Shown here: in pieces, positions 28,001 to 38,563 of the stretch
How positions within the stretch are numbered: position 1 is the stretch's first letter
Layout: every line of letters begins with the position of its first letter
Origin: Eutypella sp. D-1
Taxonomy: Eukaryota > Ascomycota > Sordariomycetes > Xylariales > Diatrypaceae
Length of the DNA stretch: 64,000 nucleotides
Assembly: GCA_023313575.1 (NCBI GenBank)
Contig: JAJTTP010000036.1
Location: 62,001-126,000 of the forward strand
Direction of reading: 5' to 3'
Made by a program: the position numbers and the translations under genes
Notes under the pieces: model-generated
What the model saw: the letters and a program-made list of their open reading frames with translations, nothing else
What the model was told of the DNA's origin: nothing
Databases searched by the model: none

Positions 28001-30044
28001 GCTCGTGGGGACTTCCGTGATCTTCCTGCTATAAAGATCACAGATGAGAATCGAGACGACATTGTAGACTTCGCAACAGTATGGCAGGAAAAGGTCGAAA
28101 GGAAGTTTGGTCCGGTTCAATCGCATGGTCACCGTGTGGGGCGCATCATCTCCACCCGATCAGGAGGTACGGGAAGCCCTCAATCCTATCCACACTCGTA
28201 GATATGCTAATGGTTATAGGGATGTTCATCTTTGCTGAGTTATTTTCAAAGTACCTCGAGGCTCAACTCAGCCGGGATGACCTTCTAAAAGAGCTTGATC
28301 CTTCTAACCTGCCAGTAAAACTGGATCACGTGTAAGTATCCTCAAACACATGGGGAACGTGGCCACACTGAATATTTAAAATAATGTTATTAGATACCAG
28401 CGAATCATCCACCGCATCTTCGAGTCTAGAGCGGATAACACCGTTCCGTATATCAAAAAGATCATGGGGTGGATTGCATGTGCGAAGCGGCCATTACGCT
28501 GGCGCGAAATACAAGCAGCTGTTTCTATTGACCTAGAAAACCAGAAGATCGATTTCAACAAGAAATTGTCGAGTTCTCCTAAGGATCTCTTTGCATCCCT
28601 TATTGAGTTGAAGGAAGACGGGACTGTCGAGCTTGTCCACGGAACTGCCCGCGAGTAGGTTTTCATAAGCTCGAATTGTATATCCTCGGGATCCTAATAT
28701 TGTAGCAGATACCTCCTCCGAAACCAGATCGTCAGTATTTGCGATGCCGATTACTCATTGTCAATATTAGGAATTGGCTACCTCACCTTCTCCGAAATGG
28801 AACTAAATCTTGAAGATGAGGACATAAGAGCAGCCTTTCTCAAGGGTGCATACGCGTTCTATGACTATGCTTCAGCCTGCTGGGCCATGCATTTACCAAA
28901 TGCCGTTGCGGAACTCAAAGATAGTGACGATCTGTCCTACTTAAAAGAGACATTAGAAATATTTATTGACTCGCATTGGTCATTAACATGCAAGCCCCTA
29001 CAAGATACCAAGAGACTAAAGAAAAGCCTAGGATCATTAGAGTCATCCGAGCATTTCGATAGAATCGTACAAGCAGTTGCGTGGGCCCGGAGACAGTCAG
29101 GGGAGCATGGTCGAGGACCTAGCTCGGATGAGGCTTTGGACTTCTGGTTACTTACGGAGAAGATCAGATCCATCCTCGAGCTTATGAAGAGCTCATCTCT
29201 CTCCCCAACTGAAGAACAAGCACTGCAGCATTTCTATGGACAGAATCTGTTCAAGTGCCCTCGAATAAATTGCCATCGTTATTACAATGGGTTCGAGACG
29301 GCCCAAGAACGGAAGCAACATGTCGACAAGCATGAGCGGCCCTTCCTTTGTATTGTCTCTGGGTGTTATATGAAAGACTTTGGCTACGTTACGGAACAGG
29401 AGTTGAAGAGACACTTGTTCGAGACTCACGCCATTGATATGCTGGGCGACGCGGATGAGGTTCAGTACCCGGACCCGATCAAGGAGAAGGTTCACAACAC
29501 AGCCAAGAAAGACGCAACCTTCAAATGTTTCTTGTGTGGCAAGGCGTATACGAGAAATCATAACCTAAATAATCATATGCGAAGTCACGATGGCTCCAAG
29601 CCATTCTCCTGTGGCACCTGCGATCAAAGGTTTACCCGAAAAGATGACTGTGCTCGTCATGAGCGAGGGCACGGTGAAAAGAAATTCATATGCTTCGGCC
29701 CACTGAAGGATGGGGGCTCATGGGGATGCAGATCAGCTTTTGGCCGGGCCGATAAACTAGCGGATCATTTAAAGAGCAAGACGGGCAAGAAGTGTGTCCA
29801 ACCGCTTATGCTCGAGAGATTGCATGAAAAGGGCGGAACTGAACAGGACGAGGATAACATCTTTGCCAGCCAACAAGGGGAAAATGCAGATAAACTACAA
29901 GCTGCCGGCAGGTCTTTGCCGTCCTTTCGGGATTTCCTACAACAATGCGGGCTTGCTGAAGATGCATCCGGTTCACATCAAGACATTGGATCTTCATCAA
30001 ATGATCTGCCAGCAATTGAAGCTGGACATGAGCCTTCTGAATGA
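25048..30044 (+). CDS. Fungal NLR: SesB-type hydrolase, DUF7708-like, NACHT, C2H2 zinc fingers
   Basis: Probable intracellular NOD-like receptor, intact: 11 exons, 4407 nt, 1468 aa. Introns: 25401-25455, 26021-26070, 26429-26475, 26721-26776, 26801-26879, 27073-27129, 27511-27587, 28167-28219, 28332-28393, 28655-28708, plus none in the last 1336-nt exon. The N-terminal alpha/beta hydrolase region has AHSLGG with Ser206. A DUF7708-like helical region spans the EALAYVWGPMEYIVR junction (about 520-540). NACHT has the P-loop GIPGAGKT (702-709), rebuilt by splicing, and Walker B IIIDGVDE ending at 805. A winged-helix-like stretch ends in ELVHGTAREYLL. The C-terminus has four C2H2 fingers (about 1207-1232, 1238-1264, 1297-1317, 1325-1345) plus a degenerate fifth, instead of ANK, WD40 or TPR repeats. 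In this family the hydrolase is the proposed effector and NACHT the switch. An upstream ATG at 25000 would add 16 residues. The ligand is unknown. Confidence 0.88.
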
Positions 30045-30161
30045 ACACAGGGTGGCTAGGGTGTTCAATTACCTATTCTTCGACACAACCTCACACTTCA
30101 TACAGGAGCCTGACTAAATCCCTACTCTTCGGAACTTACACAATCTACGACGCATTCATGG

Positions 30162-31221
30162 CTACAGGCTGGTCTTCCTCCAGTCCTCGTTACCACCAAG
30201 GTAGCGGTAAACAACCCGAGAGTCCAAATCCTTGCAATCTGCGGCCTCGCTTACCGCCGAGAACACTCCGAGGCCACTTGTTCCCAAGGCATTTCTTGTC
30301 CCGAGCCTGCGTGCCATGTCCATCGCTAGCCCGAAGTCTTTCCTCATCAGTTGGACGCGGAAGCCACCCTTATATCCGTTCGACGACGGCGCTTTCGGAC
30401 ATACGCCCGGCACGGGATTGAAGATGTCGCAAATGGCGTTTTGGGCGGTGCCCGCGCCGAACACTGAGGCCAGGACGTCGGCATCGATGCCTGCCCGCAT
30501 CCCCATGTCCATCGCCTCGGAACAAGCGATCGTGATAATTCCAGATAGATAATTGTTAGAAAGCTTAGCCGCGAGGCCAAGAGACGGACCACCGCAAGGA
30601 ATCACTTTGCCCCCCATGGGCTGGAGTAGTGATGTCAGACGCGAGAGGTTGGGGTCTGACGGTGAGCAGCCTAGGAAAAAGGCGATGGTAGCATTGACGG
30701 CACCAATGACGCCGCCGCTTACGGGAGCGTCGTAGAAAGATTGTGCAAATGGCGACAGCTTTTCTTTGACATGCAGATTGGTGGCGGTATCGATGGTGGA
30801 GGAGTCGATTAGGAGTTTGCTGGAGTTCGAAGAACCGTCCGGTGAGAGCGCTGCGATAATTCCAGTTTCCGTGTCGAGATATACCGACTTGACGTGCGCG
30901 CCTTCGGGGAGCATAGTCAGTACGACGTCCTGTAAAGTCCCCGTCGATCAGCTCATGGACATTGCACATTAGAACTTGTCTTAGAATTCCTACCGATTTG
31001 ATTGCGACCTCCTTGGCGTTGGGGCAATTGATAATCGTAACCGGCAGCGAAGCGCAGAGCTTCCGCACCTCGTCTGCAGCAGTAGGCACCACATCATGGA
31101 CGTATATGTTTGATGAGGTAGGAAGCTGGGCCGCAAGGTTTGCGACCATGGGCCTGCCCATAGCCCCAAGGCCTATAAAGCCTACCGAACTGGGCAGGGC
31201 GTCGTGATTGATTGAAGACAT
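30162..31221 (-). CDS. 3-hydroxyisobutyrate dehydrogenase-like oxidoreductase (beta-HAD), copy 1
   Basis: Two exons (31221-30994 and 30929-30162) with one 64-bp intron, giving 331 aa, the usual family length. The N-terminal Rossmann domain carries GLGAMG (residues 17-22). The substrate loop DAPVSGG starts at Asp143, and the catalytic Lys198 lies in KLSNNYL. The family oxidises beta-hydroxyacids with NAD(P)+, for example 3-hydroxyisobutyrate, tartronate or serine analogues; which one cannot be told here. An ATG 45 nt upstream (31266) would add 15 residues lacking homology to the family. It is transcribed divergently from the tandem-CMD gene and is related to, but clearly diverged from, the beta-HAD at 35886-36999. 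It is probably a member of the catabolic cluster. Confidence 0.88.
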
Positions 31222-31617
31222 GATCGAGAAGGATGCGTTACGAATATGAGATTGAGGCATACTCACCTCGTCTTACTAGAGGATGCAGACCGTGACGGCA
31301 TGTATACCCGCCGCTGCCTCCCGGGAGCCCCCATGCAACCTTTGCCACTATATACCGGTTTCCTTGGCTGCATGCGGGGAAATGGTCGGCTGGTGAATTA
31401 GCCTGTCGACCCCATTGGGGAAACCCGTGATAGTCGGTACATGAGATATAATGGCTAATGCTGGGGGATCTTATGTACTAGTATAGCGCGCCGCACGGTC
31501 ACTGAAATATGAGCGAGGACCCAATTAGTCGACGAAGGAGGGGGTTACAGGTATCAATACCATGGACCATACTCGAAATCAATAATTTTCCAAACTTTAA
31601 CGGAAAAGAGAATCAAC
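31222..31617. promoter_or_regulatory. Divergent promoter, beta-HAD 1 / tandem-CMD
   Basis: This 396-bp gap lies between two divergently transcribed start codons. On the minus strand GGTATATAGTGG (about 31346-31357) is a candidate TATA box for the dehydrogenase. No exact copy of the GGGGTA motif found in the two other cluster promoters was seen; near matches are GGGGAAA and GGGGTTACA. Confidence 0.5.
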
Positions 31618-32519
31618 ATGGCATCGGACAAGCAGAAAAATGAGCTCCGCCAGAAGTTCACGGAGGAACTAGGCGACAAGGCCTTCCACGAAGGCTGGGA
31701 GTCTCTGCTGTCGCTGGACCCGGCCTTCTTCTCGGCAGGCCTCTCTCTAGCATCCGTTCCGCGACGAAAGTCACACCTTTCCAAGAAAGACCAATCTCTG
31801 ATCTCACTCGCGGTTGATAGCGCTGCCACGCACCTGTACTCCCCTGGAATTCGTGCGCACATTTCTGCAGCTCTGGAAGCGGGTGCCAGTATACATGAGG
31901 TACTCGAAGTGATCGAGCTGTCGAGTACTCTGGGAATACACGCGTGCAACATTGGAGTGCCGCTGCTGGTGGAGGTCTTGAAGGAGGAGGGTGGGAAGTA
32001 TGAGGGGGAGATCACGAAGCCATTCAATGAGACGCAGGAGAGGCTGAAGGAAGAGTTCACAAAGAAGAGGGGATACTGGCACACATTCTGGGAAGATTTC
32101 CTCAGACTTGATCCAGAGTTCTTCGAAGCCTACCTGGAGTTCTCGACCGTGCCTTGGGTGAAGGATGTTGGCGGTAGTGGAAAAGGCGGACCCGGGAGAG
32201 GGGCGCTCGAGCCAAAGGTAAGACGAAGCCCCCACAAAATCAATATTCCCAATCCATGAGACGTGATGCGGCCATGCACTGAAACTTATCATGAAAATAG
32301 ATGAAGGAATTTGTGTATTGTGCCTTCGATTGCGCTGCTACGCATCTCTACGTACCAGGTCTCAAACTGCACATGAAAAACGCGCTTGGGTACGGTGCAA
32401 CGCCCCAAGAGATCTTGGAGGTATTCGAACTTGCCACTTTGCTGAGTCTTCACACAGCGCATGTGGCCGCTCCGATCATAGAGGAGTTGACGTCGTCTTC
32501 TCGCGCTTCGACATCTTAG
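31618..32519 (+). CDS. Carboxymuconolactone decarboxylase-like protein with two CMD domains
   Basis: Two exons (31618-32217 and 32301-32519, intron 83 bp) give 272 aa. It consists of two halves that align with each other: ATHLYSPGIRAHISAALEAG in the first and ATHLYVPGLKLHMKNALGYG in the second. Each is followed by an EVLEVIEL / EILEVFEL helix and an H-x-A segment, the fold of the AhpD/CMD family. Classical CMD enzymes remove CO2 from gamma-carboxymuconolactone or act as thiol peroxidases with a CxxC; no CxxC is visible here, so peroxidase activity is unlikely. The intron falls between the two domains. The gene converges on the MFS permease gene. The exact reaction is unknown. Confidence 0.82.
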
Positions 32520-32710
32520 ATACCAGAGTAGCTAGATTGATATTCATGGTGAATTGCATTTCCGTGCGACTTGGAATGGTTTGTCGACGGTGCCGTGCAT
32601 AATCCAACCAACACACGGTGTAAGAGAGTCGTGTGACCTCCGACCAGACTGATCTCTTTCTAGTATAATCGTATATTAGAGAGCTTCTATCCATTCCCGA
32701 CCCATTATAT

Positions 32711-34505
32711 TTAGATCTGATACTTGAAATCCGGCGCCCGATCTGTATACTCCGCTGGAGCTACGGTCACCCCTTCGGCCAACGCTTTCTCCTTTCCAGA
32801 TTCACGACGCTTGTAGACCCACCTGACGATCCACCATCCGAGCCATGCGAACCCCAGACAGCCGAGCGACCACGCATGGCCCAAAGTGAAAGCTGGCGCT
32901 GCGTTCGATTGGTAGATCTGGCCCGACACGACGCCGCCGATATTAGTCAAGGTCAGAAGTATACCAAGGCTAGCGGCTCGTTTCCCGTCGGGAGCGCAAT
33001 TTCCAGACAACCAGGTTCTGTATGTGTCAGATAGTCATCCTCTCAGTCTAGCGAGTGGAGATGCGGGTGCTTACATGTTGCCGCCCGTGCATAGGAAACA
33101 CGCCGTGGCAATCAGGTATGTAGCGAAATACTGGACGGCCGGTGGCACGTCACAGAGCAAGATGGCATACCCCGCAATCCCAAAAGGGGCGCATATAATC
33201 AAGGGAAGAAAGCGCGTCTTGTACTTGTCGGATAGAATGGCCCCAATGGCATACACAATAGCGCCCCAGATGTTGACAGGGATGACAAGATATTGCGCTT
33301 GAACAGTAGAGTACTGAAACCCTTCCTTGATAATGATAGGTAGAAACGTGCCAAACCCTTTCCGCACAAGTTAGCTAGTATGATCGTAGCGAATAAACCT
33401 GGGCTTGTTACCATAGAGGATCGTAACGACGGCGATCTGTATGACCCCGTGCATCCAACTCTTGACATCCTTTGCCGCTTGTTTTATCTCCTGTTTCCCG
33501 TAGTGGCCCGTGCCACCGCTGTAAGCTTCCATCTCTTCTGCACGCTTTCTCATAAGCGCCTTATCCTCGTCGGTCAAGAAATACGCCGTTTCGTAATTCT
33601 TCGGCACGAGGAACAAACAGCACCCCGCCCATACAACTGTGACAAGACCTTCAATGATGTATAGCCTAGAAAAAAATAAGTTACTCGAGACCTTGAATAT
33701 GAACAGGGGAATTCTTACCATCGCCATCCAGCTATTCCAGCTGCCCCATCCATGCTGAGCATGGCCCATGCTAAAAGTCCGCCGAAGGCTCCAGAGAGTG
33801 CAGACGCGACTGGAAAACTCAGCAACTATAGTCCAAGTAGGGATCTGGCTTTTTGGACTTACTGAAAAGGAAAGCAATGCGGAAGCCGAGCTCTTCTCTT
33901 TTATACCAGTTGCACAAGAACAATGTCATGGACGGGAAGAGGCATCCTTCGCTAACACAGTCGCCAAATCAGGACCTGTGCACTCTGAAAAGCTTGGCGT
34001 ACCGATGCAACTTACAAAAACCCGAGCAGGACACGGGTGACGACAAGTGGCCCAAAGGATTTGACGAAACCCGTGAATAGGCACACGAGTCCCCAGCACA
34101 GCGTTATTGCTGGAATAACCCGGTTGAACTGCAGCCTTTTCACGAGGAGTGAAGTGGGGAACTCGGCCAGGATGTAAAAGATATAGAACACGGAGATAGC
34201 GGTCTATAGTCGCCGTGGTTAGCGAGCGGATGCGATCTTAGAAGCAGGAGAAGCTGCACGTTTAACTGGGAGCCCTTCAAACCAATATCGGTCGTCATGC
34301 CCTGCGTCGCGGCAAAGCCGATGTTGCCACGATCTAGATAGCTGATAAGCATGAGTAGCATCATTACAGGCGCAATGAAGCAATCTAGCTTCCGAACTAG
34401 GGCCTTCTCCTTTGCCCGCATCTCCGGGTCGTCGGCGATTGGATGTTCATTGTTGGCGAACTCGACTAGTTTAGCGTCCGTTTTCTCATCCGAGCTAGAA
34501 CGCAT
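32711..34505 (-). CDS. MFS transporter, anion:cation symporter (allantoate permease-like) family
   Basis: Seven exons (34505-34260, 34203-34016, 33951-33863, 33809-33720, 33666-33412, 33357-33075, 33017-32711) sum to 1458 nt, 485 aa, normal for the Dal5/Tna1-type ACS family. Visible features are a charged N-terminal tail, first membrane helix with SYLDRGNIGFA, the FYIFYILAEFP helix after the first intron, WRWLYIIEGL before the long central loop, and a second six-helix half starting near YGFGTFLPIII; the C-tail is hydrophilic. Family members import carboxylates such as allantoate, nicotinate or pantothenate with protons at the plasma membrane. Its position between two CMD genes suggests uptake of the substrate for the cluster. 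It is divergent from the CMD gene at 35222. Confidence 0.87.
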
Positions 34506-35221
34506 CGTTGGTTACTAGAAATGAACAGTGTGCCACAGATAAGCGCTTTGCGGCGATAAAGTTCTAAGGCAAAGGTTCGACGGGGCGCGGAGCAGCAGAA
34601 CTGAGTCTCTATATAGTCACTCTCCAGGCCGCGACGACTCTAGATCATTGTAGGTAGTCAGATCAACAAGAGTCAAAGATGGCCTTCGACGCTCGATGTC
34701 AGCAGCCAAGACTCCTACAAAGCGGCTTGCCCATTTTTGAGTGGTAACAATCACCCGGAAACGCTATGCAGGACAGCCAAGCGAACCTGGGGTAGATCTT
34801 GATGGATTCCCCAAAGCGATCAGACATTCGAAAACCTGGTAACATTTGGAGACGGGTAACGCGGCCAATGGCGTAGCTGTATCAGCCCCTATCGGCTATT
34901 AATCAAGCACCCGCGAGAGTGTATACCCCAGTCTTACCCCAGATATCAGATATGAGGGGGAGAGGCGAATCGGGATTTTCATGGAGGATTCACGCTAGAT
35001 AGCCGAGCTGGAAGCTAAGGATTTATTATGCCCCTCGGAACGGAAACAATCCTCGACCGACTTTCTCCAAAGCTCGACCACACCTTCTACAAAAGCAGTG
35101 CCAGTGTTTAGTGCAAGCCACGCATCCACTGACATCAGAAACGCACAGGCACACCAAAGAACAACCACTTTCTTTACACCCGAAACTCTTAAACTTGAAA
35201 AACCAAGTCATCTATCTCAAA
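34506..35221. promoter_or_regulatory. Divergent promoter, MFS permease / CMD, with GGGGTA motifs
   Basis: This 716-bp intergenic region has a TATA-like ACTATATAGAG on the minus strand (about 34607-34617) for the permease. GGGGTA occurs at 34789-34794 (+) and as TACCCC at 34924-34929 and 34935-34940, the last two as a close direct pair. The same paired arrangement occurs upstream of beta-HAD 2. An upstream ATG at 35111 is in frame with the CMD gene. Confidence 0.5.
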
Positions 35222-35668
35222 ATGAGCACCGACCCCAAGTTCAATGATCTGCACAAGCAGCTTTTCGACGAAGGCCTGAAGATGCGCCGCAGCGTCGTCG
35301 GCGACGCCTACGTCGACCGCGCCCTAGCCAACGGCGCGACCGAGTTCTCCCAGCCGGGACAGGAGCTGGTGACAGAGTGGTGCTGGGGGTACGCATGGAC
35401 GCGACCCGGTCTGGAGAAGAAGCAGCGCAGCCTCCTCAACATCGGCATGCTGATGGCGCTGAACCGGGGTCCTGAGTTGGCTGTGCACATCCGCGGCGCC
35501 CGGAACAATGGATTGTCAGAGCTGGAGATCCGCGAGGCCATACTGCACTGCACGACCTACTGTGGTGTTCCTGCTGGCGTGGATGCCATGAAAACAGCAG
35601 AGAAGGTTCTCAACGAGATGGCGGAGAAGGGCGAAAAGCCGAGGGAGCTAGGGAACAAGGTTGCATAA
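35222..35668 (+). CDS. Gamma-carboxymuconolactone decarboxylase-like protein (single domain)
   Basis: A single exon encodes 148 aa, close to bacterial PcaC-type subunits. The core is present: [20 protein letters not shown] followed by [18 protein letters not shown], the conserved second half of the CMD fold. The start at 35222 (AAAATGAGC) is preferred because the family begins there. An in-frame ATG at 35111 would add 37 residues of low-complexity, leader-like sequence. PcaC enzymes decarboxylate gamma-carboxymuconolactone in protocatechuate breakdown, but fungi mostly use a different branch, so the substrate may be another cyclic acid. It is divergent from the permease and convergent with beta-HAD 2. 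Confidence 0.87.
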   Translation: MSTDPKFNDLHKQLFDEGLKMRRSVVGDAYVDRALANGATEFSQPGQELVTEWCWGYAWTRPGLEKKQRSLLNIGMLMALNRGPELAVHIRGARNNGLSELEIREAILHCTTYCGVPAGVDAMKTAEKVLNEMAEKGEKPRELGNKVA

Positions 35669-35885
35669 GCAAATACTTAGGCCAGTTAGAAACGATGATC
35701 TCTACACCTCACAAGTCTGTGATTATTTGGAACCAGAGAGGTACAATAGATAATAAACCGAAAGGCTTCAATTTTGGAAATCCTAGTTTGCTACAATTGT
35801 CTAGCTTATTACACCACCGAACAAATCTTTTCCTTGGATGCTACTATGTTTTCAAAGGATCTTATGCAGCAAAGATTCCTGGGTA

Positions 35886-36999
35886 CTACTTTCTCTCGCT
35901 TTCGTTCAGCCACTTGTACACTACTCTCGCATCCTTACCCTGGTACCTCTCATCCGCGATAGCCTCCCCGAAAGCGTCCAACGTCGGCCTGTCGAGAATC
36001 GTCCTCGCACCGACCGTCTCCGCCAGCCGACTCCCCATGCCGAGCACCTTGGCGCAAAGCTCGATTCTGAAACCGCCCTCGTATCCCCTACTGCTCGGCA
36101 CATTCTCCTGCACGCCGGGAACGGGGTTGCTCTTGCTCGTGACCCAGCACTGACCCCCGCTCTGGTTGATCACGTCCGTCAGCAGCTTGGGGTCCAGCCC
36201 CGCCTTGACGCCGATGTTGAGCGCCTCGGATGCCGCGAGCGACGTGATCGCGCTGAGGTAGTTGTTGATGATCTTGAACGCGGTGCCGGCCCCGACGTCC
36301 CCGCACAGGAAGATCCCCTCCGCATTGCCCATGTGCTGCAGGTACGACTTCACGACGGGAAAGATCTGCGGCGACACTGTCGGCCGGCACCCGACCATGA
36401 AGGTCAGCGTGCCGGCCTGCGCGCCCATGGGGCCTCCCGATACCGGCGCGTCTACGAAGGTTAGGGTGTTGTTGAGTTTGCTGGAGCTCGTTTCTTGTGT
36501 TGCCTGTGCGACGGACGTGATCGTGTCGGTTTCGATCGTCCCACATTCCATGACCAGCTTCGGTTCAGGCGACGAGACGTCCGCGACGGCTGCTACAGCA
36601 CCAGCTAGGATACCTGTGTTTGGGTCGAGGTAGACCGTCTTCACGGCGGCTGAGCCGGGAAGCATGGTGATGATAGTGTTCTAACATTATAGGAGATCAG
36701 CTTCTAGCTCTTGACGAAATCCCGGTTCGTCTTACCGCTGCCTTGACGGCCTCTATACCGTTCTCAACCACCCGTACGGGTCCCTCCCCCGCTGTTTCAT
36801 CCTGAAAACGGGCGATGGCCTCCTTGTTCACATCGCAAATGAGCAGCGTTTTCTCCGGACTGAGCCCTGCACGCAGGTTCTTGGCCATGGGATATCCCAT
36901 GACGCCGAGCCCTGGACATGATTATCAGCTTTCTGTTCCAATCGCCGTTAGGGGACTCGTACCTATGAAGGCGATGGTATTTTTCGGTGTAGAAGACAT
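35886..36999 (-). CDS. 3-hydroxyisobutyrate dehydrogenase-like oxidoreductase (beta-HAD), copy 2
   Basis: Three exons (36999-36963, 36911-36736, 36680-35886) with introns of 51 and 55 bp; 1008 nt, 335 aa. The first intron splits the dinucleotide-binding motif, and splicing restores IAFIGLGVMGYP (Gly13, Gly15, Gly18). DAPVSGG starts at Asp148, and catalytic Lys207 lies in KIINNYL with Asn211. The loop usually read as DSST is MECGTIET here. It shares one intron position, after the first glycine-rich half, with copy 1, but the two proteins are clearly diverged, which suggests different substrates rather than a recent duplication. Its promoter carries three GGGGTA motifs. Confidence 0.9.
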
Positions 37000-37558
37000 G
37001 TTCACGACCGATGATTGTCCTCCGAGGCTCAGGTTCTCGGGACTAAACTATTAATGGCAATAAGTCGGGTAGGTAGAGCAAACTGCACAGTAGACGTGTA
37101 AAGAAGAATGGCATTTTACGTTAATAGTTGATACTTGAATACGTACTTCCAATTGATATCTCCTCATCCTTCCGCAGGCAACTTATTAAACGCCCGATGG
37201 CCGAACCCGCCTCCTACATTACCCGGCCCATTCAAGTCGGCATAAGTGGTCCTCACTATCCCGCTCTCCCCACTCTTGCCAACCCTTGCTGACATGGCTT
37301 CTTGGCTTATTTTGGATTACCTGATTTAGAAAGTGGGGTACTGAGAAGCTTCATAAGGATTGGCGGATCAGTCGGGGTAAGATATGGGGTAAGATCCACC
37401 CAACTCCACCCCCGCATTTGACCTGCACCGATCTAGGTGCTTTTCGGGATGCCTTAATGCGTGTCTAATGCAACACTATTGTAGTATTAACAGTACTTGC
37501 TAACGAATTCAATTCATATTGGCTGTGATGTAAGATTGATTACCCGTCGTGTATCACA
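37000..37558. promoter_or_regulatory. Upstream region of beta-HAD 2 with GGGGTA motifs
   Basis: This gap lies between the beta-HAD 2 start and the metallo-beta-lactamase stop. GGGGTA occurs at 37335-37340, 37374-37379 and 37386-37391; the last two form the pair GGGGTAAGATATGGGGTAAG. This resembles the pair found in inverted orientation upstream of the permease and CMD genes. It could bind a cluster-specific regulator. Confidence 0.45.
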
Positions 37559-38563
37559 TTACAATCTCCCAGGCCAGAACCGATGGCCGTTCCGATTCCT
37601 CCAATCTGCGTCATGCGCCAGCACTACCTCAACATCCACCCCTCCGTCCTTCGCCTTGGCGAACGCCCTGATTCGCTCCAATGTCTTCGTCGCCACGGGC
37701 GTATCGACATGCACACTCCTCATGCCGCCCATCCCATCCGCGTACATCGCGATCCCCGTCTGGCCCGATAGGATTCTACTGTCGTGACAGCAGTCGCCGC
37801 CGAGATAGATGTACTTGTGCTCGCCGATCCGCGCGAGCAAGTTGACGTGGCCATATAGGTGACCGGGCGTGTCGATGACCCAAACGCTGCCGTCTCCGAA
37901 AAAGTCCAGCGCATTGGGGAAGTCCCCCAGCTGCTGCCACGCCCACTGCTTCGCCGCCGCCGGCAGCTTGGCCCCGCTGTTCGCCGGCGCCTCCGTGTGC
38001 CGGGGGATCTGTGCGGGAAACTCGTAGCCACGGGTCCCGGCGACAGGAGGGAACTCTACCGTTCGGTCGGCGGGGAGCTCATCGTCGTTGAACAGGTCGG
38101 CGGGGTAGAGTGGCCCGGCGCCGTTCTTCAATAAGTCAAGGGTACCGGATCCTACCGCGAAGGTCGCGCTGGCGAAGTCGGACGGCGTCCCCACGTGGTC
38201 CCAGTGCACGTGGCTGATGATGACGAAATCAATGTCCCGACCGGGCTCGAGAGAGCCCTTGCGCAAACTCTTCGCGCAGTCCGGGTCGACGATGATGGGT
38301 TTTCGCTGGTTGGTGTGCAGGCTTTGCGAGGGAGTATAGGCGTCCAGGTCGCGTTTGACACCTAGATCAAATACCAGGTTTGTGTTGCGGCTGCCCTCAC
38401 GCGACGGAGAAGCCGATGGGTGTTGTATCAGGAAGGAGAGAGACGGTACCAGATTGGCCTTCTCGGGATCAGCCTCCGTGATGAACAAGCGTTCCGGCAG
38501 TGTGATATGGCCGGCGTCCAGTGCTGAGACCGTCACGAAGACAGGTTGCTTAGGGTCCGCCAT
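37559..38563 (-). CDS. Metallo-beta-lactamase-fold hydrolase, lactonase-like
   Basis: A single exon encodes 334 aa. The metal site is complete: HVHWDH (His118, His120, Asp122, His123), then His235 in DTPGHLYGH, Asp257 in GGDCCHD and a final His317 in LAHD. This layout matches AHL-lactonase and related fungal hydrolases that open lactone or lactam rings; such enzymes occur in fungal xenobiotic clusters (the Fusarium benzoxazolinone cluster is an example known to me, not a match I could test). No signal peptide is visible, so it is probably cytosolic. It is co-oriented with beta-HAD 2 and divergent from the alcohol dehydrogenase. Inferred role: ring opening early in the pathway. Confidence 0.88.
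   Translation of the reverse strand: MADPKQPVFVTVSALDAGHITLPERLFITEADPEKANLVPSLSFLIQHPSASPSREGSRNTNLVFDLGVKRDLDAYTPSQSLHTNQRKPIIVDPDCAKSLRKGSLEPGRDIDFVIISHVHWDHVGTPSDFASATFAVGSGTLDLLKNGAGPLYPADLFNDDELPADRTVEFPPVAGTRGYEFPAQIPRHTEAPANSGAKLPAAAKQWAWQQLGDFPNALDFFGDGSVWVIDTPGHLYGHVNLLARIGEHKYIYLGGDCCHDSRILSGQTGIAMYADGMGGMRSVHVDTPVATKTLERIRAFAKAKDGGVDVEVVLAHDADWRNRNGHRFWPGRL

Noticed and set aside
35111..35221. Upstream in-frame ATG extending the CMD protein by 37 residues
   Set aside because: The added residues are not conserved in the family, and the ATG at 35222 has the better context and position.
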